A stretch of DNA of 24,424 bases from an uncultured Eubacteriales bacterium (GTDB lineage: Bacteria > Bacillota > Clostridia > Oscillospirales > Oscillospiraceae). Position numbers and translations under genes: made by a program. Location of the stretch: the NCBI GenBank assembly GCA_900549885.1, contig URQA01000025.1, positions 1 through 24,424 on the forward strand, in the 5' to 3' direction. Below are positions 7,567 through 14,883 of the stretch, piece by piece; the first letter of the stretch is position 1, and each line of letters opens with the position of its first letter. The notes beneath the pieces are model-generated. The model was not told the DNA's origin. It did no database searches and saw only the letters and a program-made list of their open reading frames with translations.

Positions 7567-8715
7567 TCATTCGTAGCTGGGCCGGTCCGGGGCGCTGGCC
7601 GGAGGCTCCGGTTCAGGTCCAGGCTCCGGCTGGGGCTCAGGTTTGGGCTGCTGGGACTCCTCCGGGGGGAGCGGGGGCTGAGGTGGTTGGGGGGACTCAT
7701 ACTGGGGGCGGACGGGGACGTGGTCATCGTACCGCCCCTCCCAGACGCCGCTGTTCTGGTCGGCCTGGCGGCTCCAGTCGTAGAACTTGGCGTGGGCACC
7801 GGTGAAATAGGGCTGGAGCCAGATCAGCAGCGGAACCGCGCACAAAAAGGCCGCCAGCACCACCACAATCATACCAGCAAAGGCTCCGGTTGGAATCGCC
7901 ATTCCCAAGCCGGAAAACCAGATACCGCCCAGCACCGTCATCCCAATCCAAACCACCACCACTACGATGAGATACACCAGCAGATACCAGCCGATGAAGG
8001 ACAGCTCCAGCACAAACAGGTGCCACTTGCGTCCCCGCATCATGGCCTTGGACCGGCTGATGGCCTCCAGGGCGTCCACCCTCTCGTCCAGCAGGATGTA
8101 GTTGGCCATGGAGTAGCGCAGACTGATGGCTATCACCCCGGCTGCCAGCGCCAGAAGGGCAGCAAAGGCGATCAAGCTGGTCAAAAAGGAGTTTCCAAAC
8201 AGCAAAGTGGCCAGGAATATGACCACAACAGCTCCTAACGTCATGAGCAGCGTCCACAGAAAGGTAAACACCGTCACCAAAAATCCGGTGAGCAGGACCC
8301 AGCCCAGTTGGGGAAGGGCGCAGGCCAGACGACCATAGCTGGGATCCTTCCGGCGGACCATATCCAGACAGTAGCCCTGGTAGCCGAAGCTCAGCGTCCA
8401 GGTAATTAAAGATGAGAGCAGGGCAAAGAGCATACTGATGCCCGCCACGGAGCCAACGCTCCCGAACAGCTCCACCACGGCCTGCACCAACTCCTCGTCG
8501 CTGATCAGGCCGTACTCCGCCATCTCAACCAGTCCCATCAGGTCCATAAGCTCCTGTATCCCCCCGGCGGTCATCCAGCTCTGCAGCCACTGGATCAGGC
8601 CTGTCAGGGCGGCGCTCACCAACAGGAAGATCAGCGTAGCCAGCAGCGGACGGGGCCGGATCAGGCGCATATCCTCTTTTACCTCGTATTTCAGCGCGGC
8701 GCGGTCATAGTTCAT
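7567..8715 (-). CDS. DUF975 family integral membrane protein with Pro/Glu-rich tail
   Basis: The 382-residue protein resembles the DUF975 family. It has a charged N-terminus (ALKYEVKEDMRLIRPRPLLA) and about six hydrophobic segments, with the conserved-looking region LRYSMANYILLDERVDALEAISRSKAMMRGRKWHLFVLELSFIGW between membrane segments split over residues ~210-255. The final ~60 residues are a low-complexity tail of PEP/QP repeats, probably on the cytoplasmic side. No biochemical function is established for the family. The start at 8715 has GGGGAGA upstream. It leads the operon with isocitrate dehydrogenase, a pairing I cannot explain functionally. Confidence 0.8.
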   Translation of the reverse strand: MNYDRAALKYEVKEDMRLIRPRPLLATLIFLLVSAALTGLIQWLQSWMTAGGIQELMDLMGLVEMAEYGLISDEELVQAVVELFGSVGSVAGISMLFALLSSLITWTLSFGYQGYCLDMVRRKDPSYGRLACALPQLGWVLLTGFLVTVFTFLWTLLMTLGAVVVIFLATLLFGNSFLTSLIAFAALLALAAGVIAISLRYSMANYILLDERVDALEAISRSKAMMRGRKWHLFVLELSFIGWYLLVYLIVVVVVWIGMTVLGGIWFSGLGMAIPTGAFAGMIVVVLAAFLCAVPLLIWLQPYFTGAHAKFYDWSRQADQNSGVWEGRYDDHVPVRPQYESPQPPQPPLPPEESQQPKPEPQPEPGPEPEPPASAPDRPSYE

Positions 8716-8748
8716 GGTGGTCTCCCCTTTCTCTATTATCTATGTTCT

Positions 8749-8777
8749 ATTTTACTGCCCACCCCGTCTTTTTGCAA
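8749..8777 (-). promoter_or_regulatory. Promoter of the DUF975-icd unit
   Basis: Minus-strand TTGCAA (8772-8777), a 17-bp spacer and TAAAAT (8749-8754) lie about 35 bp upstream of the DUF975 start. Spacing is ideal and each hexamer has one or two deviations from consensus. Confidence 0.7.
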
Positions 8778-8866
8778 CCATTTCTTTCCGTCCCTCTCTG
8801 TGCACTGCGCATGTTTCAGCGACTCAGCATTGTTTGCTGTGCACATGGCCTGTCTCCTATTTTCTG

Positions 8867-8875
8867 TGCTATACT
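8867..8875 (+). promoter_or_regulatory. Extended -10 element upstream of the ene-reductase
   Basis: TGCTATACT fits an extended -10 promoter. The position 17 bp upstream does not resemble a -35 box. It lies about 50 bp upstream of the ene-reductase start in the 209-bp divergent region shared with the DUF975 promoter. Confidence 0.5.
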
Positions 8876-8924
8876 GCAAGAAGCAATGTCGTTTCGTGTC
8901 ATGCGTTTGGAAGGAGAGAATACC

Positions 8925-10952
8925 ATGAGCGTCAAGTATCCCCACGTGTTGTCCCCCCTGGTCATCCGGGGCAAGGTGCTGAAAAACCGGCTGGAGGCAT
9001 CTAACTCCCTGCCCCATTTCCTCCAGGGCCCGGAGTCCTACCCCGCCGACTCCGTCATCACCCATTACGCCAATAAAGCCAAGTCGGGAGCCGCCATCGT
9101 TACCTGCATGGGCATCAACAATTTTTCCCGGGGCACCCGGGTCCCTATGGAGGCGGACTTCACCCACTTCCCCGACTTTGACCTGTACGATCCAGCCAGT
9201 CAGAACTACCTGATGCAGATGGTGGACGCCATCCATTACCACAACTCCATCGCCTGCATGGGCATCTTTGTGGGTCCCCCCTCCGGCTACCCCCTGGAGA
9301 AGGAGGACGGCTCCGTGGAGGTGCTGAAGGTAGGGGACATCGCCGCATCCAAGCCTATCACCCAGGACCTGGACCCCCACAACCAGGTGGATATGTTCAC
9401 CAAGATGATGATGCCCGCCGTATATAACTGCACTTCGGAGCACATGGACTTCATCGCCAAGAGCTATGCCCAGCAGGTGAAGGTGCTGAAGTTCCTGGGC
9501 TTTGACATGGTGTCCATCCACCTGTGCTACCGGGGCCAGCTGCCCACCCAGTTTCTCTCCCCCCTGACCAACAAGCGCCAGGACGAGTACGGCGGCAGCC
9601 TGGAAAACCGGGCCAAGTTCCCTCTCCAGTGTCTCAAGGCCGTACGGGAGGCCGCCGGCCGGGATATGATCGTGGAGATCCTCTTCTCCGGGGAGGAGCC
9701 CGAGGGAGGCTATGACATGGACGAGGGCATTGAGTTTCTGAAGATGGCCGAGCCCTATGTGGACGTCGTCCAGTTCCGAGCGGGGGTGGCCGACCCCAAC
9801 CATCCCATCCCCTTTGAGCTCCAGCACACTCCCTTCCTGAAGTACGCCGAGCACGCCAAGAAGAGCGGCCTGAACATGAAGATTGCCTGCGTGGGCGGCT
9901 TCCACTACTTTGACGATGTGGACCAGGCGGTGGCCGAGGGCAAGGTGGACATCGTCTCCGCCGCCCGGGCCTTCATCTCCAACCCCGACTACGGGCAGCT
10001 GCTCCAGGAGGGCCGGGATGAGGACTTGGTTCCCTGCCTGCGGTGCAACAAGTGCCACGGACGGGGTCCCCACGACCCCTTTGTGTCTGTGTGCTCCGTC
10101 AACCCCAAGGTGGGCATCGAACACCGGCTGGACATCCTGGAGTCCAAACCTCTGCCCTCCATGAAAATCGCCGTCATCGGCGGCGGCCCGGCAGGCATGA
10201 AGACCGCCATGGAGCTGTGCGACCGGGGCCACAAGGTCACCCTGTTCGAGGCCGACGAGAAACTGGGCGGCGCCATCAAGCACGCTGAGTATGTGGACTT
10301 CAAATGGACCCTCAACGATTTCCGCAAGTATCTCATCCGCCAGGTGGAGAAGCGGGACATCGACGTCCGGCTGAACACCCGCGCCACCCCTGAGATGGTC
10401 AGGGCCGAGGGCTTTGACATGGTCATCCCCGCCCTGGGCGCCACTCCCTCCCTGCCCCCCATCCCGGGCATCGACAAGCCCCATGTCATGGTGGCCACCC
10501 AGTCCATGATTCATCCCGAGACCGTAGGACAGAACGTGGTGGTTATTGGCGGCGGCGAGGTGGGCGTGGAGGCCGGTATGAATCTGGCCAAAAAGGGCCA
10601 CAACGTCACCGTGCTGGAGATGCAGGGCAAGCTGGCGGCCGAGTCCACCATGATCCACTACTACTCCATGTTTGAGGAGGCCTGGCTGGCCCTACCCACC
10701 TTCCACTGGCAGCTCAACGCCACCGTCACCGGAATCCAGGATGACTGCGTCACCTATAAGGACCAGGAGGGCGCGGAGCACGCCATCCCCTGCGACAGCG
10801 TGGTGGTGTCTCTGGGCATGAAGCCGCTGACCGACGAGGCTCTGTCCTTCTACGGCAGCGCCGACCGCTTCGCCCTGGTGGGCGACTGCCGCAAGAGCGC
10901 CACCGTGGAGCAGGCCATGCGCTCGGCCTACGCCGTGTCCCACAGCGTTTGA
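8925..10952 (+). CDS. FMN/4Fe-4S/FAD ene-reductase, 2,4-dienoyl-CoA reductase (FadH/BaiCD-like) family
   Basis: This 675-residue protein has the three-part build of the family. Residues ~1-360 form an Old Yellow Enzyme-like TIM barrel (SVITHYANKAKSGAAIVTCMG, then QFLSPLTNKRQDEYGGSLENR). Cysteines 371, 374, 377 and 390 (CLRCNKC...C) can hold a 4Fe-4S cluster. Residues ~413-675 form an FAD/NAD(P)-binding module with two GxGxxG motifs (IGGGPAG near 418; IGGGEVG near 542). Relatives pass hydride from NAD(P)H through FAD, Fe-S and FMN to an activated C=C bond, as in dienoyl-CoAs, bile acid intermediates, cinnamates or flavonoids. The usual IHxAHGYL active-site segment is IHLCYRGQL here, with H199 and Y202. 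Substrate unknown. The start at 8925 has AAGGAGAG upstream. It is transcribed alone. Confidence 0.9.
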   Translation: MSVKYPHVLSPLVIRGKVLKNRLEASNSLPHFLQGPESYPADSVITHYANKAKSGAAIVTCMGINNFSRGTRVPMEADFTHFPDFDLYDPASQNYLMQMVDAIHYHNSIACMGIFVGPPSGYPLEKEDGSVEVLKVGDIAASKPITQDLDPHNQVDMFTKMMMPAVYNCTSEHMDFIAKSYAQQVKVLKFLGFDMVSIHLCYRGQLPTQFLSPLTNKRQDEYGGSLENRAKFPLQCLKAVREAAGRDMIVEILFSGEEPEGGYDMDEGIEFLKMAEPYVDVVQFRAGVADPNHPIPFELQHTPFLKYAEHAKKSGLNMKIACVGGFHYFDDVDQAVAEGKVDIVSAARAFISNPDYGQLLQEGRDEDLVPCLRCNKCHGRGPHDPFVSVCSVNPKVGIEHRLDILESKPLPSMKIAVIGGGPAGMKTAMELCDRGHKVTLFEADEKLGGAIKHAEYVDFKWTLNDFRKYLIRQVEKRDIDVRLNTRATPEMVRAEGFDMVIPALGATPSLPPIPGIDKPHVMVATQSMIHPETVGQNVVVIGGGEVGVEAGMNLAKKGHNVTVLEMQGKLAAESTMIHYYSMFEEAWLALPTFHWQLNATVTGIQDDCVTYKDQEGAEHAIPCDSVVVSLGMKPLTDEALSFYGSADRFALVGDCRKSATVEQAMRSAYAVSHSV

Positions 10953-10989
10953 TCTACTTGCTTTGAGCAGAACACTCTCCCTTCCGCCC

Positions 10990-11030
10990 AGCGGGCCAGA
11001 CTGTTCGACAGTCCGGCCCGCTCATTTTTT
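10990..11030 (+). terminator. Intrinsic terminator of the ene-reductase gene
   Basis: Arms 10990-11003 and 11009-11022 form a 14-bp GC-rich stem with one A/C mismatch and a TTCGA loop. CA and then T6 (11025-11030) follow, 37 bp past the stop codon. Confidence 0.9.
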
Positions 11031-11085
11031 CCGCAGCAGCGGAACTTTTTCCCTTCCCCCTGCGTCTATTACAAATAGTTACAAA

Positions 11086-11102
11086 CCTTAATAAAACCTT
11101 AA
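11086..11102 (+). repeat. Two CCTTAA direct repeats, 11 bp apart, upstream of the exporter promoter
   Basis: CCTTAA occurs at 11086-11091 and 11097-11102. Read differently, TTAATA and TTAAAA are separated by 5 bp, which resembles the PhoP/OmpR-type direct-repeat boxes of Gram-positives. They lie in an AT-rich patch about 22 bp upstream of the -35, a position suited to an activator. No response regulator gene is in the window. Confidence 0.4.
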
Positions 11103-11124
11103 AACTTTTGTCACCAAAATGTTG

Positions 11125-11153
11125 TTGTTTTCCAGTGACCCACCCACTACACT
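11125..11153 (+). promoter_or_regulatory. Candidate promoter of the MacAB-SLH operon
   Basis: TTGTTT (11125-11130), a 17-bp spacer and TACACT (11148-11153) form a moderate sigma-A promoter. This would leave a leader of about 125 nt before the adaptor gene. Confidence 0.55.
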
Positions 11154-11156
11154 AAA

Positions 11157-11171
11157 GCCAGTTAAACTGGC
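11157..11171. repeat. Palindrome at the predicted transcription start of the exporter operon
   Basis: GCCAGTTAAACTGGC is a perfect 7-bp inverted repeat around one central A. It begins 4 bp after the -10 and so would cover +1, a classic repressor operator position. A second inverted repeat, GTGTCCCG/CGGGACAC (11178-11185 with 11195-11202), follows in the leader and could fold in RNA. AGGCA-TTC-TGCCT and GGGG-ACAA-CCCC-type hairpins come after it. Confidence 0.5.
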
Positions 11172-11284
11172 CGTTTTGTGTCCCGCCCCTTTTCCGGGAC
11201 ACTCTGAGCGGCATTCAGCGACAGGCATTCTGCCTCTGACGGGGACAAGCCCCCGCCCATATCACAAACAGGAGGAGCAGTACC

Positions 11285-12934
11285 ATGACGGAACTTCAGA
11301 CCCCCGCCCCTACCCAGACCATGCCTCCCACCAGGTTGGCGCCCCGCAAGCCCTCCCGAAAGAAGCTCATCCGGCGCGTCATCGCTATCGTGGTTGCCGC
11401 CGCTATCCTGGGGGGCATCATATTCGGCATGTGGTTCCTGGTGTTCCGCAAGGCGGACAGCCAGGGGGACATTTACTTTGAATACGCCTCCATCGGCTCC
11501 ATTCAAAGCACCGCCCAAGGCAGCGGCAGCGCCTCCGCCAAGGAAAGCGCCACCATCACGGTTCCCGCCAACGGCACGGTGCAGGAGCTGTTGGCCGCCG
11601 TGGGTGACACCGTCACCGCTGGACAGCCGCTGTTCACTATATACAGCCAGACCGCACAAGACGCGCTGGCCGCCGCACAGGAGCAGATGAACGCCCTGAA
11701 TGAAAAGCAGGCCAGCCTCACCCTCCGGGCCCCTTTCTCCGGCAAGCTCGTGGAGGTTACGGAGTTTCATGACGGCGACATCGTAGGGGAAGGTTCTACT
11801 GTAGCCACACTGGTTAATGATAAAAAGCTCAAGGTGTCCCTTTATTTCAGCTATGCCTATGATGGGATGATTCAGAAGGGACAGACCGCTGAAATCTCCA
11901 TTCCCTCTATGATGTACACCACCTCCACCGGCAAGGTGGAGGAAATCAACAAGGTTAGTTACATCACCCCCGAAGGGGGCGTCTATTTTGAGGTAGTGCT
12001 GTCCTTTGACAACCCTGGTACTCTCACCGCCGGCATGGCTGCTTCGGCCTGGCTCACCGCCGCCGACGGCACCCCCATCTACCCCTATGACAGCGGCACC
12101 ACCGACTATTACCAGACCCAGGTTCTCACCACCAAAGCCGGAGGTCCCTTGGTGCGCAGCAATCTGCATAACTACGCCAATGTGTCCTCTGGCGACGTGC
12201 TGCTGACCATGAGCGGAGAATCCCTGGACGAGCAGATAACCACCGCCCGGGAAGCCCTGGAAAAAGCTCAGGCAGATATGGCTGCCTTGAACGCCGTGGC
12301 CCCCATTGACGGCTCCATCGTCTCCTGCACTCTAGTCGAGGGCGGCGAGGTAAAGGCAGGAGACGCAGTGGTTACCATCTCCAATACCACCACTATGGTG
12401 GTGAGCATCACCTTGGACAACCAGAATATCGGCTTTGTCAAATTGGGGGACCTCATTACCCTTAACGACTACAACGGCAATACCTACATGGGTACCGTCA
12501 CCAACATCAGCACCCAGGGCGAGGTGGGCCAGGGCATGTCCACCTTCCCCGTCACCTTAGAGGTAGATAACTCCGCCGGTACTTTGTACGCCGGGTCCTG
12601 GCTGGACTATTCCTTTGTCACCAGCCAGTCGGCTGACTGCGTACTGGTACCCACCACGGCGGTAAAATCTGTCCTAGACGCCCAAGGAAACAAGCAAACG
12701 GTGGTCTTTGTCTACCGAGATGAGCGGCCGGACAACACGGTGGAGCTAGATCCCTCCATCACCGGCGTGCCCACAGAGGAGGACGGTTACTACCCCGTCC
12801 TGGTGGAGACAGGCATCAACGACACGAAATCAGTGGAAATCGTCTCCGGTGTCAACGACGGCGATCAGGTGTTCATCAACTATACCGTCACCGAGGGCAG
12901 CGACAGCAGCAGCGGCGGCATCGTGTTAGGGTAA
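11285..12934 (+). CDS. MacA-like/HlyD-family membrane fusion adaptor with duplicated lipoyl module
   Basis: This 549-residue protein starts with a Pro/Lys-rich cytoplasmic segment and one membrane anchor (residues ~31-54). The extracytoplasmic part then shows two adaptor modules in a row. In the first, lipoyl halves at about 90-120 and 147-178 flank a short helical hairpin. In the second, halves at about 280-312 and 338-366 flank another hairpin (LDEQITTAREALEKAQADMA). A beta-barrel and a C-terminal membrane-proximal domain follow. Typical MacA/YknX adaptors are about 370-400 residues with one module, so this one is enlarged. It should connect the MacB-like permease to substrate outside the membrane. 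AGGAGGAG precedes the ATG. First gene of the operon; 9 bp to the ATPase gene. Confidence 0.88.
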   Translation: MTELQTPAPTQTMPPTRLAPRKPSRKKLIRRVIAIVVAAAILGGIIFGMWFLVFRKADSQGDIYFEYASIGSIQSTAQGSGSASAKESATITVPANGTVQELLAAVGDTVTAGQPLFTIYSQTAQDALAAAQEQMNALNEKQASLTLRAPFSGKLVEVTEFHDGDIVGEGSTVATLVNDKKLKVSLYFSYAYDGMIQKGQTAEISIPSMMYTTSTGKVEEINKVSYITPEGGVYFEVVLSFDNPGTLTAGMAASAWLTAADGTPIYPYDSGTTDYYQTQVLTTKAGGPLVRSNLHNYANVSSGDVLLTMSGESLDEQITTAREALEKAQADMAALNAVAPIDGSIVSCTLVEGGEVKAGDAVVTISNTTTMVVSITLDNQNIGFVKLGDLITLNDYNGNTYMGTVTNISTQGEVGQGMSTFPVTLEVDNSAGTLYAGSWLDYSFVTSQSADCVLVPTTAVKSVLDAQGNKQTVVFVYRDERPDNTVELDPSITGVPTEEDGYYPVLVETGINDTKSVEIVSGVNDGDQVFINYTVTEGSDSSSGGIVLG

Positions 12935-12943
12935 GGTGGCGTT

Positions 12944-13639
12944 ATGCTCATCGACATCAAAGACCTCTATAAGATCTATAACGAGGGTCAGGAGAGCGAG
13001 GTGCGGGCGCTGGACGGGGTCTCCCTTCAGATCGATAACGGAGAGTTCGTGGCCATCGTGGGGGCCTCCGGATCAGGCAAGTCCACACTGATGAACGTGC
13101 TCGGCTGTCTAGATGTGCCCACCTACGGGCAGTATTTTCTGGATGGCACCGACGTCACCTCCCTGTCAGACAAGCAGCTGGCCCGCATCCGTAACCAAGA
13201 GATCGGCTTTATCTTCCAAGGGTATAACCTACTCCAGGAGCTGGACGCCCTGGACAACGTCATCCTCCCCCTCATCTACCGGGGCACTCCCATCTGGGAC
13301 CGTGCTGACATAGCCATGGCCGCCTTGGCCCGGGTGGGGATGGACGGCCGGGCTCACCATCATCCCAGCCAGATGTCCGGTGGCCAGCAGCAGCGGGTGG
13401 CCATCGCCCGGGCCATCGCCACCCATCCGCCCATTATCATGGCCGACGAACCCACTGGCGCGCTGGACTCCAAGACTGGTCGGCACGTGCTGGAGATCCT
13501 CCAGCAGCTCTACCGGGAGGGAACCACCATCCTGCTCATCACTCACGACGACTCCATCGCCGCCACTGCTCCCCGGGTGGTGCGGCTGAGCGACGGAAAA
13601 ATCATCTCGGATGCACCCCAGGAGGTGGATTGGCTATGA
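12944..13639 (+). CDS. MacB-type ABC transporter ATP-binding protein
   Basis: At 231 residues this is a complete nucleotide-binding subunit of the MacB/LolD/YknY group. Walker A is GASGSGKST (40-48), the Q-loop is GFIFQGYNLL, the ABC signature is SGGQQQR from residue 145, Walker B and catalytic Glu are IIMADEPTG (D168, E169), and the switch His is in LLITHDDSIA. It powers transport by the permease encoded next. Its stop overlaps the permease start (ATGA), a sign of coupled translation. Confidence 0.95.
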   Translation: MLIDIKDLYKIYNEGQESEVRALDGVSLQIDNGEFVAIVGASGSGKSTLMNVLGCLDVPTYGQYFLDGTDVTSLSDKQLARIRNQEIGFIFQGYNLLQELDALDNVILPLIYRGTPIWDRADIAMAALARVGMDGRAHHHPSQMSGGQQQRVAIARAIATHPPIIMADEPTGALDSKTGRHVLEILQQLYREGTTILLITHDDSIAATAPRVVRLSDGKIISDAPQEVDWL

Positions 13640-14856
13640 ATCTGGCGCAGGCCTTCAAAATGGCCTTCAAATCCATTGCCTCGAAAAAGACCCGCTCCTT
13701 CCTGACCATGCTGGGCATCATCATTGGCGTGGCTTCGGTGGTCATCATGGTATCGGTGGTCCAGGGACAGAACCGGAAAAACATGGAGTACTTCGAAAAG
13801 ATGGGGGACAACAAGATCCAAGTCTACGCCTATCAATACTATAACACCTCGGGGGATATCTCCGAGCTGTTGTATGAATACTGCCTGGGAATGCAGGACC
13901 TGGTATTGGGCATTACCCCCAACATCGAAAGCTATCAGACCATGACCATCAAATATGGCGCCAAAACCTTTTCCACTGACAACTACGACGACTGGTCCAA
14001 GCGCATCAGCGTCAAGCTAGGCTCTGACCAGTATGGGGTGTGCAACAACTATACGCTGGGGGGCGGCCGGGAGTTGTCCTTCCTGGACGTAGATAAGACC
14101 AACCGGGTGTGCGTACTGGGCAGCGGGGCCAAGGAGCAGCTGTTCGACTTTGTGGACCCGGTGGGAGAGACTATCCAGATCAACGGCCAGTCCTTCCTGG
14201 TGGTAGGCTGGTATGAGCCCATGGATCTGGAAGGCCGGGAGGACCTAGACAATATCATTGTCATCCCCTACACCTTTAACCGCACGCTGAACAACAACCA
14301 GCAGATCGACAGCTACATCGTCAAAGCCAGAAGCGCTCAGGCCACTGTCCAGGCCATGACTAAGCTGACGGCCTACCTCACCGGGTTCATCAACGATCAA
14401 AACGGCTACTGCCAGGTATACAGCGACAATAGCTCCGCTGACGCGCTGCAAAACCAGAATACCATGCAGGCCATGGTGTTGGGCGGCATCGCCGCCATCT
14501 CCCTGCTGGTGGGCGGCATCGGCATCATGAACATCATGCTGGTCACCGTTACCGAGCGCACCCGGGAGATCGGCATCCGCAAAGCCATCGGCGCGGAGCG
14601 CAAGAGCATCATCGTCCAGTTCCTCATCGAAGCGGCGGTGATCTGCGGCATCGGGGGCCTCATTGGCATCTTCATCGGCTATCTGGGCACTCTGATCGCC
14701 GGAAAATTTTTGCTGGGCGGCATGATTTTGTGGCCCGGCACCGCCATCACCATCGGTGCCTTCGCCTTTTCCGTGGTGCTGGGCGTCATCTTTGGGCTCT
14801 ACCCCGCAGTCAAAGCCTCCGGTCTGCAGCCGGTGGAAGCACTGCGGGCGGATTAA
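13636..14856 (+). CDS. MacB/FtsX-family ABC transporter permease
   Basis: The 406-residue protein has the MacB topology: one membrane helix near the N-terminus (TRSFLTMLGIIIGVASVVIM), a large extracytoplasmic domain (~residues 45-275), then three membrane helices. Between them is the conserved cytoplasmic loop VTERTREIGIRKAIGAERKSI. Such permeases act by mechanotransmission, moving substrate or signalling at the outer face rather than through the membrane. The ATG at 13636 overlaps the ATPase stop and has GGAGG 10 nt upstream; a TTG two codons earlier would sit too close to that site. In Gram-positives the family includes peptide and toxin exporters such as YknXYZ. The substrate here is unknown. 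Confidence 0.93.
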   Translation: MNLAQAFKMAFKSIASKKTRSFLTMLGIIIGVASVVIMVSVVQGQNRKNMEYFEKMGDNKIQVYAYQYYNTSGDISELLYEYCLGMQDLVLGITPNIESYQTMTIKYGAKTFSTDNYDDWSKRISVKLGSDQYGVCNNYTLGGGRELSFLDVDKTNRVCVLGSGAKEQLFDFVDPVGETIQINGQSFLVVGWYEPMDLEGREDLDNIIVIPYTFNRTLNNNQQIDSYIVKARSAQATVQAMTKLTAYLTGFINDQNGYCQVYSDNSSADALQNQNTMQAMVLGGIAAISLLVGGIGIMNIMLVTVTERTREIGIRKAIGAERKSIIVQFLIEAAVICGIGGLIGIFIGYLGTLIAGKFLLGGMILWPGTAITIGAFAFSVVLGVIFGLYPAVKASGLQPVEALRAD

Positions 14857-14883
14857 ACATATCAAGAGAGGAGCAAGCAATTT

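Noticed and set aside
8736..10658. A 640-codon open frame on the minus strand opposite the ene-reductase
   Set aside because: Low-complexity His/Gly/Val/Leu composition and no ribosome site; the plus-strand frame has full family motifs.
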